Source of the DNA: an uncultured Lachnospiraceae bacterium
GTDB lineage: Bacteria > Bacillota > Clostridia > Lachnospirales > Lachnospiraceae
Reading direction: 5' to 3'
DNA length: 45,512 nucleotides
Assembly (NCBI GenBank): GCA_947576945.1
Contig: CANPTH010000034.1
Span: forward strand, 1-45,512
In this document: positions 1-5,599 of the stretch, piece after piece
Numbering within the stretch: position 1 is the first letter of the stretch
Layout of the letters: every line of letters begins with the position of its first letter
Position numbers and translations under genes: made by a program
Notes under the pieces: generated by a model
What the model saw: only the letters and a program-made list of their open reading frames with translations
What the model was told of the DNA's origin: nothing
The model's database searches: none

Positions 1-157
1 AAATCAAAGGCTTTCAGCCCCTGAGACTTTAGTAACTTGTAAACTTACGCTAGAAATAATAGGTAATTTTGATGTTTTTTATTGTTTTGGGATTCCTTAC
101 ACCGGATTGAATTCTCTTATAAGTTGCCGTACCAGTCAGCCGCACTAAGTTCGCTAC

Positions 158-207
158 GATTTTCAGTTGGTCATAGTGGAGACCGGCAGGCTATCCAACT
201 GAAAATC
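158..207. repeat. 13-bp perfect inverted repeat downstream of rep
   Basis: Arms at 158-170 and 195-207 (GATTTTCAGTTGG and its exact complement) enclose a 24-nt loop. It lies 43 bp past the stop of the reverse-strand rep gene and has no T-tract on either strand, so it is not a normal intrinsic terminator. A stem-loop beside a rolling-circle Rep could be a replication or transfer origin, but that is inference from position only. I see nothing else interpretable in bases 1-249. Confidence 0.5.
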
Positions 208-249
208 TACCTCTCTAAGTGCTTCGTGACAGCCTGGACGCAAGGCATA

Positions 250-1212
250 TCATTGGCAAGGAAATGGGGTATCTGTTTCAACAGGACTGCTTTTATTTAT
301 ACGGCGGTTCTTATTATAATGCCTGTAGTTGATGACATTATAGACTTCCCCGTTATCGTTGGTGATTCTGATAGTCTTTTCATATGTCAGATTGGCACAG
401 CCAATTTCCTGCATGGCTTCGGCGTTGGTACATTCTTTGATGACAGGCGGCCGGATTCCGCGGCTTTTCCGGAAGAGCCGGAAACCTTTTGGGTAGAGTC
501 TCAACCGTGCGCCTTTAACAACAGCTTTTGTCCGCTTTTTTCCGTCTATGTCAATGCTTTCTACTATCTTAAAGCCTTTACACCCAGTATCTGGGATGGA
601 CAGCGTTTCATTAAGTTCCATATCCCCCAGATAGGCCGATAGATATGCCCCGACATTATCCACGTTCTTTAATGCTTTGATTTTGACGAAGCCGTGTCCC
701 CGGATGTCGGCAAGTTTTTTGTTGGGGATGAAAGGGGCTTTTGTCTGGAAAATTAATAGTAAATGCGCGTGCAGACTGCCTCTGGCCTGCGATTCGATTG
801 CTACGATATATTCATAGGGCGGCAGGCGATTCCTGTGCAGGTAGTAGGATAATCGCATATTAAATTTGCGGAAATCATTGTAGAGTGTTTTTGTATCCTG
901 CATATTGGCGGCGTAGGTGAGCGTGATAAACAATGCTTTCCGGGGGTCGGTGACGTTGGTATTGACATACTCGCGCAGGCATTTAAGAGATTGTGCTACA
1001 CTTGTCAGATTGTCCGTTCTCCGTTCAGCATGTTTAAATTCCCTGACTTCACCGGTTGCAAGTTCCAGACAGCAATCTTTGTCCAATTTCCTGATAGGAA
1101 TTTGAGGAGAACGGGTCATAGAACGCACATCAAAGATATTGCCCATGCATTTTAATTGTACAGGGCTGTCGCTTAAAGGATGCATATTTTCTTTCAGCTT
1201 TTCAATTTTCAT
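250..1212 (-). CDS. Rolling-circle replication initiator (HUH endonuclease), mobile-element Rep
   Basis: Predicted to nick one strand of the origin of a plasmid-like or integrative mobilizable element and start rolling-circle replication. The 320-residue protein shows the three HUH-family motifs in order: a hydrophobic strand ending in TLTYA (about residue 97), the metal-binding HUH motif in RGSLHAHLLL (about 146), and a tyrosine motif VGAYLSAYL (about 190). The phrases FIPNKKLADI and GHGFVKIKALKNVDNVGAY are typical of Rep proteins found next to FtsK-type coupling ATPases in Firmicutes integrative elements. The FtsK-type gene upstream on the same strand is broken while this frame is intact, so it may be the last functional piece of the element. 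The ribosome binding site is weak. No relaxase accessory gene or integrase is visible in the window. Confidence 0.8.
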   Translation of the reverse strand: MKIEKLKENMHPLSDSPVQLKCMGNIFDVRSMTRSPQIPIRKLDKDCCLELATGEVREFKHAERRTDNLTSVAQSLKCLREYVNTNVTDPRKALFITLTYAANMQDTKTLYNDFRKFNMRLSYYLHRNRLPPYEYIVAIESQARGSLHAHLLLIFQTKAPFIPNKKLADIRGHGFVKIKALKNVDNVGAYLSAYLGDMELNETLSIPDTGCKGFKIVESIDIDGKKRTKAVVKGARLRLYPKGFRLFRKSRGIRPPVIKECTNAEAMQEIGCANLTYEKTIRITNDNGEVYNVINYRHYNKNRRINKSSPVETDTPFPCQ

Positions 1213-1247
1213 GGTGTCATCTTCTTTCTGATATTATTCTATAATAA

Positions 1248-2460
1248 TCAAGTTAATAAGCCGCCTGACGGCGGCGGGAAGGAAGAGTGGTTCATTGCCG
1301 GTTGTATGATATCGCAGAGGGCATCCATGTCTTTAATCTCTGCAATCTTAACTCTTTCAATGCCCTTCCCGTCTATCAGCAGGTAGCCTTCCCCCGACGT
1401 GGTTATGTTCGTTCATTGCATCCTTATAGTCGTAGAATAATATCTGTTTTTGCTTCTTAGAGAGATTTCCAAGGGCTAAAACGGCATGGAACTGGTCGTG
1501 TACACCTGCTTTAATTCGCTATAGGCTGTCTGCATGCAGATGATAATTTTCATACCATGGCTTCTGCACATGAGAAGTAAATTGCCCACCATTGTTTTTA
1601 ATAGTTCTTGATGCTTCTTATCCAATGAGTCAAGCAATGCGGAATATTCGTCTATCAGTAGTATTTTGACATGCGCATTGCGTTCTGGATCATGGCTTTC
1701 TAAGCGTTTTTGAAACTCTGTATAGAAGAGCTCGATTCCTTTAAGGGCTTCATTATAGCCATAGAAATTAGAAGTATGAGCAAGAGACGGCAACAGGCTA
1801 TATTTATAGTCTGATATCGTAATGCTGACATTTGGTATATAGTGCGCGTAGATAGCGAGTATAACAGAAAGGGCATAACTCTTCCCTGAGCCGGTAGCTC
1901 CGACACAGAGAAGAGTTGGCAGCCTGCTTAATTCATATGCACATGATTCATTACCTAATGAAATAATGTTGGGCTTGACATACCTAATGGGAACAGCGTA
2001 TATCAGGATTGTCTTTGCTTTTCTTCCATATTCGATTCACCTTGATTCGTAGAGAACGGTCATTCGGACAAATTTTGCTGTCGAGGGTTTCCACTGGCAT
2101 ACCTATATTGCCTATTTTATAAATGACGCCGTGGGCTCTCTGAAGGTCAGGTCGCTTTGAAAGGAGAGAAGGATATTCCCCCAGATGATTGTGCAGGCCT
2201 ATCTGCCGGAAAAACTTTTGAAATCTGTATTGGTCAAAAGGCGGACAGCGGAGCAGTTGCACAAGGAAGACAAATAATGCCGCCATAAGAATAAGCAGGA
2301 CTGCATCAAGAAACCAGATAGCCCAATCGGATTCAAGGAACGGATTAGATATATGCTGATACAGGGTATCACGCTCATGCCAGATGACAAGGCCGGTGAC
2401 AGCATATAGGACAGCAATAAGCCATTTAAGGCGGCGTAGATCAAGGTTATTATTTCTCAT
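1248..2460 (-). pseudogene. FtsK/SpoIIIE (TcpA-like) DNA coupling ATPase, broken by frameshifts
   Basis: When intact this would be a membrane-anchored DNA pump coupling element DNA to a transfer channel. Read on the reverse strand from ATG 2460, residues 1-150 hold two membrane helices (LIAVLYAVTGLVIW and a second ending ALFVFLVQLL). The frame must then change near 2010-2025 to continue as ILIYAVPIRYVKPN, Walker A GATGSGKS (about 1885) and Walker B KILLIDEY (about 1650). It changes again near 1495 (to ALGNLSKKQKQ) and a third time at a G5 run near 1391-1395 (to GYLLIDGKGIERVKI), and ends at TGA 1248-1250. Joined, it is about 400 residues, near the usual length for this family. Three independent shifts argue for decay rather than sequencing error. 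It starts directly after the structured leader at 2464-2620 and precedes rep on the same strand. Confidence 0.8.
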
Positions 2461-2463
2461 TTT

Positions 2464-2620
2464 TTACCTCCATTCCGAAGCGCTTTGCGCTGAGGACGCG
2501 AGCAGAATTTAGGAGTTTTCCGAAGGAATACTCCGATTTTGCTCTGCGATCAAGGAGTTTGTGACGCTTCGGCACAAACTCTTGGTTGAATAAATTGCTC
2601 ATCAGAGAATTTATTCAACC
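2464..2620 (-). ncRNA. Structured 5' leader repeat, copy 1 (upstream of the FtsK-type gene)
   Basis: Read on the reverse strand this region holds four hairpins in a row. P1 has 13 perfect pairs (2608-2620 with 2584-2596). P2 has 9 perfect pairs (GAGTTTGTG with CACAAACTC, 2573-2581 with 2555-2563). P3 is long and interrupted (2500-2544, GAGC...GCTC closing stem, GGAGT/ACTCC inner stem). P4 is AGCGC-AAA-GCGCT (2479-2491). It ends TTCGGAATGGAGGT, whose GGAGGT is the ribosome binding site of the FtsK-type ATG at 2460. From P3 to the ribosome binding site it is nearly identical to 42012-42098 upstream of another gene. I do not recognise it as a named RNA family. A -10-like TATAAG (2620-2625) overlaps the first base of P1, so the true 5' end is unclear. 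Confidence 0.6.
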
Positions 2621-2697
2621 TTATACCTTTCCTCTTTCTGCAGGGCAAAGGCAGAAGAGCGCCTTCACCCTGTCTGAAACAAATTGTTGGTAACGGG

Positions 2698-2876
2698 TTA
2701 CTTCTTAAAATGGACCAGTTCGGCATCTGACGCCGTGGCTGGCATGACCATCTGGCCGTTGATGGAGTACAGTGAGACTTTGCAAGTCAGTGAAGCGCAC
2801 TGCTACCAGTTTGGTGCTTGTACAACTGGCTTCAATCTCTTCGTCACTGGTTGCCGGTATGGGGATGATACCTCAT
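2698..2876 (-). pseudogene. Fragment of a small mobile-element protein
   Basis: On the reverse strand one frame ends ...YSINGQMVMPATASDAELVHFKK before TAA at 2698-2700. An overlapping frame just upstream reads PIPATSDEEIEASCTSTKL. The two similar phrases (MVMPATASDAE and IPIPATSDEE) suggest one short protein with an internal duplication, now split by a frameshift around 2785. No ATG is left in the upstream frame, which follows a TGA directly. It lies upstream of the leader and the FtsK-type gene on the same strand, so it fits the same element. I do not recognise the family. The rest of 2621-2981 holds no gene I can support. Confidence 0.35.
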
Positions 2877-2981
2877 ATATCTTAATATATAAATCGGGTT
2901 ACTACATGTATAATTTATTAGTTATCGCCTCACATAAAAATAGCCAAATAGAGGTTAAAATTTTGTTAGGTGATGGTTCAC

Positions 2982-3227
2982 ATGAAGAATGAAATAGTGC
3001 AGTTAGAATTTGATAATGATATTTACAATACAATACGGCACAATATCAAGAAGTACCGTAGAGAAAAGAAACTGACATCGGCCCAACTTGCAGAAATGAT
3101 TGGTTTATCCCATGATTTTATTAGACAGATAGAAAGTGAAAAGGTTGGAAATAATTTCTCCGTCGATACACTTTATAAGATAGCAGTAGTACTAGAGGTT
3201 AGTTTAGATAGATTGATTGAGAAATAG
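2982..3227 (+). CDS. XRE-family (Cro/CI-type) transcriptional regulator
   Basis: This is a single-domain helix-turn-helix DNA-binding protein, probably a repressor. The core is IRHNIKKYRREKKLTSAQLAEMIGLSHDFIRQIE followed by the helix-4/5 region YKIAVVLEVSLDRLIEK, a complete HTH_3 fold in about 81 residues. The start is taken at ATG 2982 because AGGTGA (2968-2973) lies at proper spacing; GTG 2970 and ATG 2973 would also be in frame. It points away from the rep/FtsK genes, the usual place for the regulator of an integrative element. A degenerate second copy follows at 3304. Its operator is not identifiable. Confidence 0.75.
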   Translation: MKNEIVQLEFDNDIYNTIRHNIKKYRREKKLTSAQLAEMIGLSHDFIRQIESEKVGNNFSVDTLYKIAVVLEVSLDRLIEK

Positions 3228-3303
3228 TAAACATAGTCAGAAGGAATTTTGTGAGTTATTACCGCACATACTTTTAATGGATGAAACAGTACAATTTCAA
3301 TAG

Positions 3304-3498
3304 ATGATGACTCATATACAAAGAAGAATAGAACAATTACAATTTGATGATGATATTTATAACACAATACGTCACAACATCAAGAAATATCGTAAAGAAA
3401 AGGGAATGACGTCAACTCGACTTGCAGAAATGGTTGAATTTTATAAAATATCTGTTGCGTTGGATGTGAGTTTGGATAGCCTGATAGAAAAACAATAA
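3304..3498 (+). pseudogene. Second XRE regulator copy with internal deletion
   Basis: The first 40 residues closely match the XRE gene 330 bp upstream (DDIYNTIRHNIKKYR and LAEM are shared). About 22 residues covering the recognition helix are then missing in frame, and the sequence resumes at YKISVALDVSLDSLIEK. The ribosome binding site seen in the first copy is also lost (AGATGA in place of AGGTGA) and the matching start codon has become ATA. A tandem duplication followed by loss of the DNA-reading helix is the simplest reading. If translated, the product could not bind DNA normally. Confidence 0.65.
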
Positions 3499-3593
3499 AC
3501 AAGAGACTGATAGGTATGTTTTATCAGTCTCTTATATTCATGTTAGGTTGGATATAAAATATTTCTATACTGCATCTTTTCAGTAAAGCATGG

Positions 3594-3872
3594 ATACCCT
3601 CAGTGAACAAAGGAATACACGCCCTGAACCATGATATTTGAGCGGTTTTCTGCGTTGTCCTCAATCGGCGTACGTCCGGTACGCCTCAATCGTCCGCCTT
3701 GGAAATCACTCAAATATCCATGGTCAGGGTCGAAGAGTCGGAAAGAAGGCAATTTCAATCCCTGCAAGGCGCTTGATTGACGTGTACTGGACGTACACGG
3801 AATGAAAGCAACGCAGCAGGGGATGAAATTGATTCTTTACCGACCGTGTGTACCTTTGTTCACTGAGGGTAT
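3594..3872. repeat. 279-bp nested palindromic element with two long hairpins
   Basis: Outer arms 3594-3621 and 3845-3872 are near-perfect inverted repeats (ATACCCTCAGTGAACAAAGG and complement). Inside are two long stems. Hairpin A pairs 3622-3642 with 3709-3729 with one bulge per side, and has a perfect apical stem GGCGTAC/GTACGCC at 3667-3685. Hairpin B pairs 3739-3764 with 3816-3842, and has apical stem CGTGTAC/GTACACG at 3781-3799. The apical loops GTCCG and TGGAC are complementary over four bases. No coding potential or transposase is visible. It resembles a non-autonomous MITE-like or structured intergenic repeat. No clear target-site duplication is seen. The remainder of 3499-4008 shows nothing I can assign. 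Confidence 0.7.
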
Positions 3873-4008
3873 TTTTGATGATTGTAGATATTTTACAGAC
3901 CGTGTCTATGATTCGCATAAGGCGATAACTGTAATAAAACATAAATGTATGTATTTTATTTAGTATTGGTATGGTGTATAATATTTATAAACGTTAAAGA
4001 AATTGATT

Positions 4009-4320
4009 ATGGATATAGAACAGCTTCGAAAGATATTAAAGAATTCATTCAATATAAAATGGTCATAGCACTGTTTAGAGCGTATGCAGGAAAGAGACAT
4101 CAGTATCGCGGATGTGAAATCCTGCCTGCAAACAGGAGAGGTCATTGAGGACTATCCAGACGATTACCCTCACTCCAGCTGTCTCATTTTCGGACGTACA
4201 GCAGACGATAAAATATTGTACATTGTTGTCGGATCAGATAACAGCAATTTATTTTTTGTAACAGCTTATTTTCCGAACACTGATAAATTTGAAGAGGATT
4301 TGAAAACAAGAAAGAGGTAA
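4009..4320 (+). pseudogene. DUF4258 toxin-like protein with in-frame amber stop
   Basis: Read from ATG 4009 the protein begins MDIEQLRKILKNSFNIKWS, then TAG at 4066-4068, then HCLERMQERDIS and the rest of a DUF4258 domain (GEVIEDYPDDYPHSSCL, LYIVVGSDN, TAYFPNTDKFEEDLKTRKR). The conserved His of this family normally sits right where the stop occurs. A shorter product could restart at ATG 4084 (78 residues), lacking the first strand and that His. DUF4258 proteins pair with YgiT-type zinc-finger antitoxins, and one follows immediately, so this is a toxin-antitoxin pair with a disabled or attenuated toxin. A sequencing error at 4066 would also explain it. Confidence 0.65.
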
Positions 4321-4325
4321 TGGTT

Positions 4326-4553
4326 ATGTGTATGTATTGTAAGTGTAAGACCACGATCTCATCCTTGACAACGCATGTCGTAAATTATAAAAATTGTATT
4401 ATCATCATTAAGAATGTGCCTTGCGAAGAGTGTGAGCAATGTGGTGAAAAATATTATTCAAATAAGGTAGCACAACAAGTTGAATCTCTTGTAAATATGG
4501 CGAAACAGCTTATGCAGGAAATTGCTGTCATTGATTATTCTAAAGCGGCTTAG
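4326..4553 (+). CDS. YgiT-type zinc-finger antitoxin
   Basis: The protein has about 75 residues with two Cys pairs (CMYCKCK near the start and CEECEQCGEKYYSN about residue 37), the N-terminal zinc ribbon of MqsA/YgiT-type antitoxins. It then has a short helix (VAQQVESLVNMAKQLM). Unlike full MqsA there is no C-terminal HTH domain, as in many short YgiT-type antitoxins. The upstream stop overlaps ATG 4320 (TAATG), but GAGGT at 4313-4317 fits ATG 4326 better, so the start is uncertain by two codons. It likely neutralises the DUF4258 partner and is translationally coupled to it. Confidence 0.7.
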   Translation: MCMYCKCKTTISSLTTHVVNYKNCIIIIKNVPCEECEQCGEKYYSNKVAQQVESLVNMAKQLMQEIAVIDYSKAA

Positions 4554-4566
4554 TCTGTCAAAAGTG

Positions 4567-4585
4567 TTGAATCAAAGTTGAATCA
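4567..4585 (+). repeat. Direct repeat TTGAATCA, 11-bp period
   Basis: TTGAATCA occurs at 4567-4574 and 4578-4585. This sits just after the toxin-antitoxin pair, at the boundary between accessory DNA and the greA region. Paired short direct repeats at a helical-turn spacing could be arm-type sites of a tyrosine recombinase or a regulator site. That is inference from position only. Confidence 0.3.
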
Positions 4586-4672
4586 CACAGGGTAACGTAC
4601 CTTTTCCTTTCTTGATTTTATGCGGCTTTCAGACTGGCGATATTGTTCGAGTCCTGTCTTGCGCTCTTGAAA

Positions 4673-4700
4673 ACTCTGGTAAATACCAGTGTTTTTCTTT
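4673..4700 (+). terminator. Intrinsic terminator
   Basis: Stem CTGGT-AAAT-ACCAG (4676-4689), extended by AC/GT around one T-T mismatch, is followed by TTTTTCTTT. It closes the accessory region before the greA promoter. Nothing coding is convincing between 4554 and 4929. Confidence 0.6.
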
Positions 4701-4770
4701 CTTGTGTGATATTTCGTGTTGCATACTGTCAAAATGGAATAGCTTCAAAAGTAAAATTTTCTTATTAATG

Positions 4771-4798
4771 TTGCGGCAGCCTTGTGTTTGCATTATAA
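4771..4798 (+). promoter_or_regulatory. Predicted sigma-A promoter for greA
   Basis: TTGCGG (4771-4776), a 16-bp spacer, then a consensus TATAAT (4793-4798). Transcription would start near 4805, giving a leader of about 125 nt before greA that includes the hairpin at 4840-4862. Confidence 0.55.
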
Positions 4799-4839
4799 TG
4801 AAATAATAGACTGTATATTCTTAAGATATAAGGGGAGAA

Positions 4840-4865
4840 AGAGACGGTGAGCTACTGTCTCTTTT
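4840..4865 (+). terminator. Leader hairpin with short U-tract before greA
   Basis: AGAGACGGT pairs with ACTGTCTCT (one G-U) around a GAGCT loop, followed by TTTTC. It lies between the predicted promoter and greA and could act as a weak terminator or attenuator. No alternative antiterminator structure is obvious. Confidence 0.45.
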
Positions 4866-4929
4866 CATTATGTGATCGGAAATATTTGTCTGAAAGTTAT
4901 ACGGAGAAAAAGAAGGGAGCAGTGAGGGT

Positions 4930-5433
4930 ATGCATAATGAACTGACGAAACAGGACATCAAAAAGATGGAAGAGGAGATCGAATACCGTAAGCTGGTGGT
5001 ACGCAGGGAAGCGCTTGAAGACGTGAAGACAGCCCGGGCACATGGCGATCTGAGCGAGAACTTTGAATATCATGCGGCAAAGAAAGTGAAAAACCAGAAT
5101 GAGAGCAGAATCCGTTATCTGGAGAGGATGATCAAAACGGCGGTGATTGTCTCCGACGAATCGGCGGAAGATGAGGTTGGTATGAATAATACGGTGGAAG
5201 TCTATTTTGAGGAGGATGACCTTGTGGAGAAATATAAGCTGGTTACTACGGTGCGCGGTAATTCCCTGGAGGGACTGATCAGCACGGAATCACCGCTTGG
5301 TAAGGCGCTGCTTGGCCATAAGGCGGGCGACCGGGTGTATGTGGAAGTGAACCCAGGATTCGGTTATTATGTGGTGATCCGATCCATAGAGAATACCGTG
5401 GATGATGGAAGTGATAAACTGCGCAGCTTTTGA
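4930..5433 (+). CDS. greA: Transcription elongation factor GreA/GreB family
   Basis: Rescues backtracked RNA polymerase by stimulating its intrinsic transcript cleavage. The N-terminal coiled-coil finger carries the tip motif ARAHGDLSENFEY (about residues 36-48), with the Asp and Glu that hold the catalytic Mg2+ in the polymerase channel. The C-terminal FKBP-like domain shows the typical ESPLGKALLGHKAGD (about 119-133). At 167 residues it is close to the usual 158. GGGAG about 8 bases upstream supports the ATG. The tip reads ENFEYHAAK rather than the common ENAEYDAAK, so it may be one of several Gre paralogs. Confidence 0.9.
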   Translation: MHNELTKQDIKKMEEEIEYRKLVVRREALEDVKTARAHGDLSENFEYHAAKKVKNQNESRIRYLERMIKTAVIVSDESAEDEVGMNNTVEVYFEEDDLVEKYKLVTTVRGNSLEGLISTESPLGKALLGHKAGDRVYVEVNPGFGYYVVIRSIENTVDDGSDKLRSF

Positions 5434-5599
5434 TGACTTATATGTAAACTGAATTTGCTGCAGATGTCTGTGATGCAGGCATAAACAGGACATCCCCTGC
5501 ATATATCATACAAAGCGGTGACAAGCAGTCCAATCATTGCAGCACGGACTGTGGGACTGTTTCGGAAAGCAATTGATGACAGGTGCAGGAGGGAATTGC

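Noticed and set aside
2684..2992. 102-codon forward frame before the XRE gene
   Set aside because: The opposite strand encodes more protein-like fragments here, and the forward frame has no ribosome binding site or recognisable domain.
4640..4672. tRNA-like T-loop string TTCGAGTCC
   Set aside because: The flanking bases cannot form a T-stem and no acceptor or anticodon arms exist, so it is not a tRNA gene.
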